NCBI GenBank assembly: GCA_023264765.1
Contig: JAHFVC010000004.1
Coordinates: forward strand, 6,775 to 54,783
Reading direction: 5' to 3'
Length of the DNA stretch: 48,009 bases
DNA from: Mycobacterium sp.
GTDB lineage: Bacteria; Actinomycetota; Actinomycetes; Mycobacteriales; Mycobacteriaceae
In this document: positions 23,198 through 31,879 of the stretch, in pieces
Numbering within the stretch: position 1 is the first letter of the stretch
Layout: every line of letters starts with the position of its first letter
Notes under the pieces: model-generated
Told to the model about the DNA's origin: nothing
The model's input: the letters and a program-made list of their open reading frames with translations, nothing else
The model's database searches: none
Translations under genes and position numbers: made by a program

Positions 23198-23203
23198 TAC
23201 AAC
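23198..23203 (+). promoter_or_regulatory. -10 box of the LAL regulator gene
   Basis: TACAAC ends 6 nt before GTG 23210, giving a leaderless-type start immediately after the repeat array. The last base is C rather than the usual T. Confidence 0.3.
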
Positions 23204-23209
23204 AGTCAT

Positions 23210-25810
23210 GTGCTGATCGGACGGGACGCGGAGATCGCCGCGCTGCAGGACTTCCTGACCTCAGGATCGGCACTCGTGGTCAGCGGTGCCCCCGGCGTCG
23301 GGAAAACCGCCCTCACCCGGGAACTGCGAGCGGATGGGTGGCGAGTGGTCCGCGCGACCGGGGTGGAGGCCGAGACGGCGTTCACCCTCGGCGGGCTGAA
23401 TCAGATCGTCTATCCGTTGCGCGCCGCGGCTGACGCTCTGGACGCCGCCGACCAAGCGATCCTGGCCCCGGTCTTCGGGGCCGACCCGGTGCGCGCGCCG
23501 GAACCACTCCCGCTGGCGATGGCCATCCTCGACCTGTTCACGGCGGCCGCCGCGGAGCAACCGCTGCTGGTGTGCGTGGACGACGTGCACTGGTTCGACG
23601 AACTCAGCGCCGTCGTCCTCGGCGTCATCGGACGCCGGTTGGGCGACGCGCGGGTGCGCATCCTGGCGACCTTCCGGCCACACACCGGATCCGAGTTCGC
23701 CACCGCCGGGTGGGACGAGATCAGGCTGGGCGAGTTGAGCGACGCAGACTCGGCCCGCCTCGTCGACACCGTCACGCTGAGTCCGGCCGCCCGACGGACG
23801 ATTCTCGAGGTTGCGTCGGGGAATCCGCTGGCATTGACCGAACTGCCGCGCAATGCCGACCAGATCGAGAGGTTGGGTGCGGCGCTGCCGCTGACCGACC
23901 GGCTGGTGACGGTGTTCGGCGGCAAGCTGGCCCGGCTCGACACCCGGGTCCGCACTGAGCTGCTGCGGGCCGCGCTCGACGGATCCGGCCCGCAGGCCCG
24001 GTACGTGATGAGCGATGTGGCCGCCGCCGTTGTAGCCGACCTCGTGGTGACCAATACGTTGGGCGACAACGTCTTCCGGCATCCCCTGGTGCGGGAGGCG
24101 GTGATCCATCAAGCCGGGGCGCAGGAACGTCGTGCGGCACACGCCCATCTGGCCACGCTGTATGACGACGTGTTGATCCGTCGCGCCACCCATCTGAGCG
24201 CCGCGGCCGTCGAACCCGACCAGGAACTGGCCGACCTGCTCGCCGAGGCCGCCGCCCTGACCATCAAGCGCGGCGGTGCGGCGACCGCGGTGGACTGGTT
24301 GCAGCGCGCCGCCGAGCTGTCCACGGTGCCGAGCCGGCGCAGCGAACTGCTCGCCGATGCGGGTTTCGTGGCCTCTCAGGCCGGCCGGTACTTCGACGCC
24401 GGCAGCCCGCTGGATGCCGATCAGTCGGTGCTCAACCGGGCCTACCTGGCTATGTACCGCGACGGCGATGTGGTGACGGCGCACCGGCAGGTGCTCGGCG
24501 AGCTGGCGCGTACGGTCGCCGCAGACCCGACACGGTTGGTCAACCTGGCCCTGGTGCTGGCGCAGTACGCAGGCGACGCCGAGCTGTGGCGCCAGACCGA
24601 AAGCGCGATCGCAGGTTTCGGTGAGCGGGTCGACGAACTGTCGCTCGTCTACCGGGACACCTGGGGTGACACCGTCCGGCGGGCAGGGACCGCGCGCGCC
24701 CGGATCGCCCGGTACGCCGACGAAGCGACCGAGGCCGAGCCCTGGCAGGTGATGCGGTTGGGGGTGGCGGCCTACTACGTCGACGGCCTCGCCGAGTTCC
24801 GGGACACGTTGTACCACCTGTTCGATCGCGAGCATGAGCGGGGCGCGGTCACCAACGCCATCACCATGCAACACCTGATCCTGCTCGACCTGATGAACAC
24901 CGGTCAGTTGCAGCGGGCCGCCGACGCGGGACGGATCGGGTTGGAGCTCACCACGACTCACCGAAACGATCTGTTCGCCGTGCAGTTCGCCGCCTACCTG
25001 GGGGTGGTCGCGGCGATGACGGGAGATCTGGAAGAGGCGCGACGGCGCGCCGCGGAGGTCAATCGCTGGGCCGGTCCGCGGCGGATCGGGATGCTGCTCG
25101 GCTGGGCCGGCCGGATCGCGGTGCTGACCGCGCTCGCCGAGGGCGACTATCAGGCGGCCTACGGGGCGGCCTGCGCGATCGCCGAACCCGGTACGCTGCC
25201 GCCCTTTTCGCACGCCGCCATGGACACCGTGCTCGACCTGGTCGAGTCCGCGATCCACGCCGGGCGCCCCGAGCAGGCCCGCGCGCACGCGTGTGCGGCA
25301 CGCGATGTCGGGCTGGCGGCGGTCTCGCCGCGGCAGCAGGCGATCGTCTCGGGGGTGCTCGCCATGACCGCTCCCGACGCCGAAGCCGATGACCGTTACC
25401 GTGCGGCCCTGGCGCAGCCGGGCCTGGCCGAGTTCCCGTTCGACGCCGCCCGGATCAGGCTCGCCTACGGTACGTGGCTGCGGCGTCAGCGTCACCACAC
25501 CCAGGCGCGGGACGAGTTGGCTGCAGCGGCGGAGATGTTCGAGACGATCGGCGCCACCCCGTGGTCGGTGAGGGCCCGCACCGAGCTGCGGGCCGCCGGC
25601 GCGACGGTCAAGCGTGGTGACGGTGTCCTCACCGCCCAGGAACGTCGCATCGCCGAACTGGCCGCGGCGGGCCACTCCAACAAGCAGATCGGTGAACAGC
25701 TCTATCTGTCTCCGCGCACAGTGGGCGCGCACCTGTACCGGATCTTCCCCAAGCTGGGCGTCACCAGCCGTGCGGCGCTGGGTGCGGTGTTGCGGGAAAG
25801 CATCGAATAG
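23210..25810 (+). CDS. LAL-type LuxR family ATPase transcriptional regulator
   Basis: 866 aa from GTG 23210; the track start GTG 23192 adds six residues and abuts the repeat array. It begins MLIGRDAEIAALQDFL. Walker A is GAPGVGKT (about 26-33), Walker B is LLVCVDDVHW. The long middle is TPR-like helical repeats with many Ala/Leu/Arg. The C-terminal LuxR HTH is LTAQERRIAELAAAGHSNKQIGEQLYLSPRTVGAHLYRIFPKLGVTSRAALGAVL. LAL (MalT-like) regulators are signal-gated ATPase activators that bind repeated operator sites. Likely acts on the adjacent repeat array and divergent redox operon. Inducer unknown. Confidence 0.92.
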   Translation: MLIGRDAEIAALQDFLTSGSALVVSGAPGVGKTALTRELRADGWRVVRATGVEAETAFTLGGLNQIVYPLRAAADALDAADQAILAPVFGADPVRAPEPLPLAMAILDLFTAAAAEQPLLVCVDDVHWFDELSAVVLGVIGRRLGDARVRILATFRPHTGSEFATAGWDEIRLGELSDADSARLVDTVTLSPAARRTILEVASGNPLALTELPRNADQIERLGAALPLTDRLVTVFGGKLARLDTRVRTELLRAALDGSGPQARYVMSDVAAAVVADLVVTNTLGDNVFRHPLVREAVIHQAGAQERRAAHAHLATLYDDVLIRRATHLSAAAVEPDQELADLLAEAAALTIKRGGAATAVDWLQRAAELSTVPSRRSELLADAGFVASQAGRYFDAGSPLDADQSVLNRAYLAMYRDGDVVTAHRQVLGELARTVAADPTRLVNLALVLAQYAGDAELWRQTESAIAGFGERVDELSLVYRDTWGDTVRRAGTARARIARYADEATEAEPWQVMRLGVAAYYVDGLAEFRDTLYHLFDREHERGAVTNAITMQHLILLDLMNTGQLQRAADAGRIGLELTTTHRNDLFAVQFAAYLGVVAAMTGDLEEARRRAAEVNRWAGPRRIGMLLGWAGRIAVLTALAEGDYQAAYGAACAIAEPGTLPPFSHAAMDTVLDLVESAIHAGRPEQARAHACAARDVGLAAVSPRQQAIVSGVLAMTAPDAEADDRYRAALAQPGLAEFPFDAARIRLAYGTWLRRQRHHTQARDELAAAAEMFETIGATPWSVRARTELRAAGATVKRGDGVLTAQERRIAELAAAGHSNKQIGEQLYLSPRTVGAHLYRIFPKLGVTSRAALGAVLRESIE

Positions 25811-25835
25811 GACGCCGCCAGCAAACTCGATGCGT

Positions 25836-25841
25836 TACCAT
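25836..25841 (+). promoter_or_regulatory. -10 box of the PE-PPE esterase gene
   Basis: TACCAT predicts transcription from about 25848, downstream of ATG 25830, which supports ATG 25869 as the start. Confidence 0.3.
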
Positions 25842-25868
25842 TTCGCGGGGTCCGGTGGCCGGGCCGAA

Positions 25869-27161
25869 ATGAGGTCCGTTGTGGCGTTCAGCAGAGTTGT
25901 CGGTACTGCAAGTGTGGCGTTGGCCGGTGCGGTGCTGATGGGCATGACCCCGTCGATGTCCGCGGCGCCCGCGCTGCTGGCAAACTCATCGGTGTACTTC
26001 CTGCAAGGGACCAAGATCGGCGACACCACGAGCCATCCCGCGCCACTGATCTTCACCACCGAGATGATGACGGGTGCGGGGGAGCCGGCACCGGACCCGG
26101 CCGGCTTTCACTTCGTGGACTACCCGGCCACCATCGCGCCGTTCTCCCACGGCGGCTTCCGCGATCCGAACTGGGGTGTCTCGGTGGGCCGGGGCATCGC
26201 CGCGCTCGGCGAGCAACCGGTGGCAGGCGACACCGTGTTCGGGTACTCCCAGGGTGCGGTCGTCGCCACCGCCTACAAGCGCGACCACCTGGGTAACGGG
26301 GTCGACTACGTCCTGGTGGAGAACCCCGGCCGGCCCAACGGCGGGATCTTCGAGCGGTTCCACGGGCTCTACGTGCCGCTGCTCAACATCAAGTTCAGCG
26401 GGGCCACGCCCGTGGGTACAGATCAAACAGGCGGCACCACCGTCGACATCGCCCGGCAGTACGACGGCTGGGCGGATTTCCCCAAGTACCCACTCAACCT
26501 GCTGGCCACCGCCAACGCGGTGCTCGGGATCATCTACCTGCACGGTGACACCCAGGATCTCGACGAAGACGCCGTCAAGGACATCGACACGTCCGACCCG
26601 CGGTACTACCAGCAGCACGGCGACACCACCTACTACCTGATCCCCACCAAGCGGCTGCCGCTACTCATGCCGCTGAACGGTCTGCTGCCCAAGTCGGTGC
26701 TCGACAAGTTGGACGCCCCGTTGCGGGCTCTGGTCGAACTCGGTTACGACAGAAGTGATTACAGCAAGAACACGCCGGCTCAGATCGTGGGGCCGATCGG
26801 TGCGCGGGCCGCGGTTCCCGATGTCGCAGCGGGCGCTGCGGTGACGGCCGAAGAGGTGCAGCCGACTCCCGTCACCCCCAGTCCGGCGGTGGCGACACAG
26901 CCGTCGTCCAAGAAGTCGTCGACCCCGCCGGGTGGCACGACGCAGAACGATCCGCCCAAGCCCCCGCGAAGCTCGCTGACGACAAAGCTCCGGCAGTCCA
27001 GCGCGGCCATCACCTCGAAGCTGCGCTCCCTGACCGGTCACAAGTCCGAACCCAAGGCCCCGGATGCCGATGCGTCGCAACCCGTTTCGAAGCAGGAACC
27101 CAAGAAGGACGAATCCAAGAAGGACGAGCCGAAGCCGGACGCCGATAAGCGTGTCGCCTAA
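25869..27161 (+). CDS. PE-PPE domain-containing secreted esterase
   Basis: 430 aa from ATG 25869; the track ORF begins inside the LAL gene. A signal peptide is visible (MRSVVAFSRVVGTASVALAGAVLMGMTPSMSAAPA). The PE-PPE domain follows: VYFLQGTKIGDTT, DYPATIAPF, nucleophile elbow FGYSQGAVVATA, then LVENPGRPNGGIFERF. This is the alpha/beta serine-hydrolase domain found after PE or PPE modules in mycobacteria, but here it is free of any PE or PPE module. A low-complexity tail rich in Pro, Ser and Lys/Asp (KKDESKKDEPKPDADK) may contact the cell wall. Expected to hydrolyse short-chain or lipid esters. Confidence 0.88.
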   Translation: MRSVVAFSRVVGTASVALAGAVLMGMTPSMSAAPALLANSSVYFLQGTKIGDTTSHPAPLIFTTEMMTGAGEPAPDPAGFHFVDYPATIAPFSHGGFRDPNWGVSVGRGIAALGEQPVAGDTVFGYSQGAVVATAYKRDHLGNGVDYVLVENPGRPNGGIFERFHGLYVPLLNIKFSGATPVGTDQTGGTTVDIARQYDGWADFPKYPLNLLATANAVLGIIYLHGDTQDLDEDAVKDIDTSDPRYYQQHGDTTYYLIPTKRLPLLMPLNGLLPKSVLDKLDAPLRALVELGYDRSDYSKNTPAQIVGPIGARAAVPDVAAGAAVTAEEVQPTPVTPSPAVATQPSSKKSSTPPGGTTQNDPPKPPRSSLTTKLRQSSAAITSKLRSLTGHKSEPKAPDADASQPVSKQEPKKDESKKDEPKPDADKRVA

Positions 27162-27194
27162 TCGGTAAATCGCACACCGCGGACGGTGCCTGAT

Positions 27195-27200
27195 TACCCT
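27195..27200 (+). promoter_or_regulatory. -10 box of the MHS transporter gene
   Basis: TACCCT ends 8 nt before ATG 27209, predicting a leader of at most about 2 nt. Confidence 0.3.
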
Positions 27201-27208
27201 GTGTCGGC

Positions 27209-28453
27209 ATGTCCACCGCAGTACGCAAAGCCGTCGTCGGCGCGTCGATCGGCAATGCCGTCGAATGGTTCGACTTCGCCATCTACGGCTTCCTGGCCAC
27301 CTTCATTGCCGCGCATTTCTTCCCGGCAGGTGACGACACCGCGGCACTGCTCAACACGTTCGCGATTTTCGCCGCGGCCTTCTTCATGCGCCCGCTGGGC
27401 GGCTTGGTCTTCGGCCCCCTCGGAGATCGCATCGGCCGGCAGAAGGTGCTTGCCGTCGTCATCCTGTTGATGTCGGGTGCCACGCTGCTGATCGGTCTGT
27501 TGCCGACCTACACCTCGATCGGCGTTGCGGCCCCGCTGCTCCTGCTCGGCCTGCGCTGCCTGCAGGGCTTCTCGGCGGGCGGTGAATACGGCGGTGGCGC
27601 GGTGTATCTCGCCGAGTACGCGGAGCCGGCGCGCCGGGGTTTCACCGTCACCTTCATGGCGTGGTCCGGGGTGCTGGGTTTCCTGCTGGGTTCCGTCACC
27701 GTCACCGTGCTGCAGGCGACGCTGCCCGCGGCGGCCATGGACAGTTACGGCTGGCGCATCCCGTTCCTGCTGGCGGCGCCGCTGGGGCTGGTCGGGCTGT
27801 ACATCCGGTTGCGCCTGGACGACACCCCGGAATTCACCGAACTGCGCACCCACGACGAGGTCGCCGGGCGCCCGCTGCGTGAGGCGCTCGCCACGTCCTG
27901 GCGGCCGATCCTGCAAGTCATCGGCTTGTTCCTGATCTTCAACGTCGGCTACTACGTGGTGTTCACGTTCCTGCCGAGCTACCTGATCAAGACGCTGCAC
28001 TACAGCAAGACGGCGTCGTTCGTGTCGATCACGCTGGCCAGCCTGGTGGCGCTGATCCTGATCCTGCCGCTGGCCGCCCTGTCGGACCGGGTGGGACGGC
28101 GCCCACTGCTGATCGCGGGATCGGGCGCGTTCATCGTGCTGGCGTATCCGCTGTTCCTGTTGCTGAACTCGGGGTCGCTGGCGGCCGCGATCGGGGCGCA
28201 TTGCGCGCTAGCCGCCATCGAGTCGGTGTATGTGTCGACGGCGGTCACCGCGGGCGTGGAGCTGTTCGCCACCCGGGTGCGCTACAGCGGGTTCTCGGTC
28301 GGCTACAACGTGTGCGTCGCGCTGTTCGGGGGCACCACCCCGTACGCCGTGACCTGGCTGACCGCCAACGTCGGCAGTGTCGCCGCGCCGGCCGGCTATC
28401 TGACCGTCGCCGCGGTGCTGTCGCTGGGCACGGTCCTGACGCTGCGCAGGTGA
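27209..28453 (+). CDS. MFS transporter, metabolite:H+ symporter (MHS) family
   Basis: 414 aa with about 12 membrane helices. The start [29 protein letters not shown] is the MHS (ProP/ShiA/KgtP) signature, and [14 protein letters not shown] is the MFS loop 2-3 motif; [29 protein letters not shown] is the helix 4-5 segment of the same family. [13 protein letters not shown] opens the central loop. MHS carriers import organic acids, osmolytes or shikimate-like compounds with protons. A LacI-type regulator gene follows 37 bp later on the same strand. Substrate unknown. Confidence 0.92.
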   Translation: MSTAVRKAVVGASIGNAVEWFDFAIYGFLATFIAAHFFPAGDDTAALLNTFAIFAAAFFMRPLGGLVFGPLGDRIGRQKVLAVVILLMSGATLLIGLLPTYTSIGVAAPLLLLGLRCLQGFSAGGEYGGGAVYLAEYAEPARRGFTVTFMAWSGVLGFLLGSVTVTVLQATLPAAAMDSYGWRIPFLLAAPLGLVGLYIRLRLDDTPEFTELRTHDEVAGRPLREALATSWRPILQVIGLFLIFNVGYYVVFTFLPSYLIKTLHYSKTASFVSITLASLVALILILPLAALSDRVGRRPLLIAGSGAFIVLAYPLFLLLNSGSLAAAIGAHCALAAIESVYVSTAVTAGVELFATRVRYSGFSVGYNVCVALFGGTTPYAVTWLTANVGSVAAPAGYLTVAAVLSLGTVLTLRR

Positions 28454-28490
28454 GCGGACCGCCCGGCGGGTGACCTGCCATGATGGGCCG

Positions 28491-29477
28491 ATGACAGCGC
28501 AGCCGAAGTCGGCCCGGCCGACGAAGGCGGATGTCGCGCGCCTGGCCAACGTGTCCCCTGCAACCGTCAGTTACGTCCTCAACGACGTCAAGGGCCAGAC
28601 CATCTCGGCGCAGACCCGCGCCGCGGTGCACGCCGCCGCCCGCCAGCTCGGCTACCGGCCCAACCTGGCGGCGCGCAACCTCGCCCGCGGGGGCAGCGGG
28701 GTGGTGCTCTACGTGGTGCCGCCGTTCTCCCTCGGCGAGCTGTTGCTGGAGGTGGGCAGCAGGCTGACCACCGAGTTGGGCAGGCACGGCATCGTGCTGT
28801 CGCTGCAATTCGAGACCGCCGACGGCCGCAACGTCGTCGACGCGGTCGCCGACCTGAACCCGATCGCCGTCACCAGCGTATTCCCACTCAGTGGTGCGGC
28901 GCTGGAAGCCGTTGCAGGAGCAGGCATTCCACAGATACACCTCGGTAGCGCACAACTGCACGCCATGGGTGCCCTGCACCTGAGCATCGGCGAGATGCGG
29001 GTGGCGCATCTCATGGGGCGCGGGCACCGCCAGTTGGCCTTCGCCTATGCCGAGGCTGAAGCGCTGCGCCCGCTGGGCGACTACTGGCTGGCCGGTCTGC
29101 GGGTGGCCGCGAGCGACCTGCCCCCGATCGTCACCGGGGCCGTCGCGGCCGACGGCAGCGACGCGGCCGCCGCGGTGCGCGACTGGGTGGCCGCCGGGGT
29201 GACGGCCGTGTGCGCGCAGAGCGACGAGACGGCGCTGGTGGTGTTGCACGGAATCCGGGAGGCCGGTCTGCGCTGCCCGCAGGATCTGGCGGTGATGGGG
29301 GTCGATGCGATCCCGCTGGGTGCGGTCAGCGGACCGCCCCTGACCTCGGTGGGACTGGACGCCAAGACGATCGTCGAGGTGTCGGTGGCCGCGATGATGT
29401 CCGAACTGGGCTACCCCAGCGTCCAGGAACCCAGCAGCGAGAACGTCGCCTACCTGATCCAGCGCGCGTCCACCTGA
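28491..29477 (+). CDS. LacI family transcriptional regulator
   Basis: 328 aa from ATG 28491; the track uses an earlier start. N-terminal HTH TKADVARLANVSPATVSYVLND plus hinge YRPNLAARNLARG, then a periplasmic-binding-protein-like effector domain, with GVTAVCAQSDETALVVLHGIREAGLRCPQDLAVMGVDAIPLGAVSGPPLTSVGLD near its end. Members usually repress a nearby transport or catabolic operon. Here it may control the upstream MHS transporter or the downstream P450, whose promoter holds a dyad. Effector unknown. Confidence 0.88.
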   Translation: MTAQPKSARPTKADVARLANVSPATVSYVLNDVKGQTISAQTRAAVHAAARQLGYRPNLAARNLARGGSGVVLYVVPPFSLGELLLEVGSRLTTELGRHGIVLSLQFETADGRNVVDAVADLNPIAVTSVFPLSGAALEAVAGAGIPQIHLGSAQLHAMGALHLSIGEMRVAHLMGRGHRQLAFAYAEAEALRPLGDYWLAGLRVAASDLPPIVTGAVAADGSDAAAAVRDWVAAGVTAVCAQSDETALVVLHGIREAGLRCPQDLAVMGVDAIPLGAVSGPPLTSVGLDAKTIVEVSVAAMMSELGYPSVQEPSSENVAYLIQRAST

Positions 29478-29510
29478 TCGGTGCTTGCTCTCGGGGTGTC
29501 CGTCCGCGTA

Positions 29511-29526
29511 ACTTACGCGAGTAAGT
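29511..29526. promoter_or_regulatory. Palindromic operator upstream of the P450 gene
   Basis: ACTTAC-GCGA-GTAAGT is a perfect 6-bp dyad; read as two 8-mers centred between C and G, only one position mismatches. It lies 34 bp before the P450 start. The shape fits a TetR- or LacI-type operator. The only regulator nearby is the LacI gene just upstream. Confidence 0.5.
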
Positions 29527-29560
29527 AATCCGGCAGCCTCCGGAGAAGGTGAGAAATTCA

Positions 29561-30766
29561 GTGACGACGGTCGACGCAAACACAGACGTGTATTTCGATC
29601 CCTACAACGTCGAGATCAACGCCAACCCGTACCCGACGTTCGCGCGGCTTCGGGAAGAAGCGCCGCTCTACTACAACGAGCAGTTCGACTTCTATGCGCT
29701 CAGCCGGTTCACCGACGTCAACAAGGCGCTCATCGACCACGAGACGTTCAGCTCGGCCCGCGGCGCCATCATCGAGCTCATCAAGGCCAACATCGAGATT
29801 CCTTCGGGCGCACTGATCTTCGAAGATCCGCCGATCCACACCACGCACCGCAAGCTGCTGGCCCGGATGTTCACCCCGCGCAAGATCGCCGCACTCGAAC
29901 CCAAGATCCGCCAGTACTGTGCCGATGCCCTGGATCCCCTGGTCGGCACCGGCAAGATCGACTTCATCACCGACTTCGGCGCCATCATGCCGATGCAGGT
30001 GATCAGCGCGCTGCTCGGCATCCCCGAGGACGACCAGGAGATGATCCGCGACCACGGCAACGCCCAGATGCGCACCGAGGCGGGCAAGCCGATGGAGGCC
30101 GCGGAGAAGGGCCTCGTCGACGGCTCGATCTTCGAGACCTATATCGACTGGCGCAAGGACAATCCGTCCGACGACATCATGACCGACCTGCTCAACGTCG
30201 AGTTCACCGACGAGCAGGGCGTGACCCGCCGACTGACCCGCGAAGAGCTACTCATCTACATCAACGTCGTGGCCGGAGCGGGCAACGAGACCACCACCCG
30301 CCTGATCGGCTGGGCGGCGAAGGTGCTCGCCGAGCACCCCGACCAGCGTCGGCAGCTCGTCGAGAACCCCGCCCTGATCCCGCAGGCGATCGAGGAGTTG
30401 CTGCGCTTCGAACCGCCGGCCCCGCATGTCGCCCGGTATGTCACCCGCGACATCGAGTACTACGGCCAGACCGTGCCCGAGGGCGCCTCGATGATGATGC
30501 TGATCGGCTCCGCGGTCCGCGACAGCCGCCAGTTCCCGCCCGACGGCGAGGTGTTCGACATCCACCGCGAGCAGCGCCAGCACCTGGCGTTCAGCGTGGG
30601 GACGCACTTCTGTCTCGGTTCGGCGCTGGCGCGCCTGGAGGGCCGCATCGCGCTGGAAGAGATGCTCAAACGCTTCCCCGAGTGGGAGGTCGATCTGCCG
30701 AACGCCGCGCTGTCGCCGACGTCGACGGTGCGCGGCTGGGACTCGATGCCGGCGTTCATTCCGTGA
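29561..30766 (+). CDS. Cytochrome P450
   Basis: 401 aa from GTG 29561; the track uses GTG 29549, but AAGGTGAG is correctly spaced only for 29561. I-helix AGAGNETTTRLIGW, K-helix EELLR (ExxR) and heme-binding FSVGTHFCLGSALARLE with proximal C351. The N-terminus DPYNVEINANPYPTFARLREEAPLYYNE is typical of soluble actinobacterial P450s that need ferredoxin and reductase; neither is adjacent. It hydroxylates an unknown hydrophobic substrate. Its stop overlaps the next start as GTGA. Confidence 0.93.
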   Translation: MTTVDANTDVYFDPYNVEINANPYPTFARLREEAPLYYNEQFDFYALSRFTDVNKALIDHETFSSARGAIIELIKANIEIPSGALIFEDPPIHTTHRKLLARMFTPRKIAALEPKIRQYCADALDPLVGTGKIDFITDFGAIMPMQVISALLGIPEDDQEMIRDHGNAQMRTEAGKPMEAAEKGLVDGSIFETYIDWRKDNPSDDIMTDLLNVEFTDEQGVTRRLTREELLIYINVVAGAGNETTTRLIGWAAKVLAEHPDQRRQLVENPALIPQAIEELLRFEPPAPHVARYVTRDIEYYGQTVPEGASMMMLIGSAVRDSRQFPPDGEVFDIHREQRQHLAFSVGTHFCLGSALARLEGRIALEEMLKRFPEWEVDLPNAALSPTSTVRGWDSMPAFIP

Positions 30767-31833
30767 CGGCGAGTCTGACGGTCCCGAGCTCGTGGGACGA
30801 GGTCAGCGTCGACTGGATGACCGCGGCGCTGGCCCGCGACTTCCCCGGCGTGGTGGTCCGCGAGGTGACCGTCGCAATGCGCGATGACGGCACCAACCGG
30901 CGGGCCAGGCTGGCGCTGTCGTACGAGCCAGGTCCCGCGGGGCCCGCCACGGTGTTCGTCAAGGCGGTCGACCCCGACCACCGCGAACTGATCAAACTCA
31001 CCAGCGGGCTACTGCACGAGCCCAGGCTGTTCAACTCGAATATCGATCTGCCGCTGGAACATCCGCAGGTGTTCGCGGCGCCCATCGACGAAGCGGCGGA
31101 GGATTTCCTGCTCGTCATGGAGGACCTGACCGCCCGGGACGCCGATCCGCGCGACGCGACCCGGCCGCTGACCGTCGAGCAGGCGGCCAGCGGGGTGCGC
31201 GGTCTGGCCCGGATGCACGCCGCGTTCTGGGGTGACCGGCTGCAGCGACCGGGGCTGGACTGGCTGGAACCGTTCGTGGAGTGGGACGGCATGCAGTACG
31301 CCCCGCTGCCGTCGGCGCTGGAACGGCTCGGCGCCGACGCCCCGGCATCGGTGCACGCGCTGACCATCGACGACCTGATCGAGGGCGTCTGGAAACCTTT
31401 CATCCGTACCCTGACGACCACCGCACCGACGCTGCTGCACGGTGACGCGCACGTCGGCAACACCTATCTCCTCCCGTCGGGAGAGGTCGGTTTCCTGGAC
31501 TGGCAGGTGGCCCGCCGCGGCAACTTCTCGCTGGACCTCGGCTACTTCCTGCAAGGTGCGGTGACCACCGAGGACCGCCGCGCGCACGAACGTGCACTAC
31601 TGGCCGAGTATCGCGGCGCGCTCGAGCTGCCCGCCGCAGAACTGCCGTCGGCCGAGGAGATCTGGCTGCGCTACCGGGCGTCGGTCGCGCACGGGCTGAC
31701 GCTGTGGCTGGCTACCGCGAGCGCGGGTGAACTGTGGCAGCGACCCGACATCGCGCTGGCGCTCGCGCAGCGCTATTCGGCGGCCTACGAAGATCTGCAG
31801 ACGGCCGATGCGCTGTCCGAACTCGGGTCCTGA
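30763..31833 (+). CDS. Phosphotransferase-fold protein (APH/EcKinase-like)
   Basis: 356 aa from GTG 30763, which overlaps the P450 stop (GTGA), so the two are translationally coupled. VTVAMRDDGTNRRARLALSYEPG and TVFVKAVDP give the N-lobe with its Lys; LLHGDAHVGNTYLLPSGEVGFLDWQVARRG contains the Brenner HGDxHxxN catalytic loop and the metal-binding Asp of LDWQ. Such mycobacterial kinases are related to aminoglycoside phosphotransferases and ecdysteroid kinases and act on small hydroxyl compounds. Coupling to a P450 suggests it may phosphorylate the hydroxylated product. Confidence 0.85.
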   Translation: MTASLTVPSSWDEVSVDWMTAALARDFPGVVVREVTVAMRDDGTNRRARLALSYEPGPAGPATVFVKAVDPDHRELIKLTSGLLHEPRLFNSNIDLPLEHPQVFAAPIDEAAEDFLLVMEDLTARDADPRDATRPLTVEQAASGVRGLARMHAAFWGDRLQRPGLDWLEPFVEWDGMQYAPLPSALERLGADAPASVHALTIDDLIEGVWKPFIRTLTTTAPTLLHGDAHVGNTYLLPSGEVGFLDWQVARRGNFSLDLGYFLQGAVTTEDRRAHERALLAEYRGALELPAAELPSAEEIWLRYRASVAHGLTLWLATASAGELWQRPDIALALAQRYSAAYEDLQTADALSELGS

Positions 31834-31867
31834 CCCGCTGTCTTAGGCGCGGGGGCCGCACACCCCC

Positions 31868-31873
31868 TAGGGT
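31868..31873 (+). promoter_or_regulatory. -10 box of the DMT transporter gene
   Basis: TAGGGT ends 6 nt before GTG 31880; leaderless-type start. Confidence 0.4.
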
Positions 31874-31879
31874 TGTGGC

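Noticed and set aside
23261-25732. 823-aa minus-strand ORF opposite the LAL regulator
   Set aside because: Shadow frame; the plus strand has Walker A, Walker B and LuxR HTH motifs.
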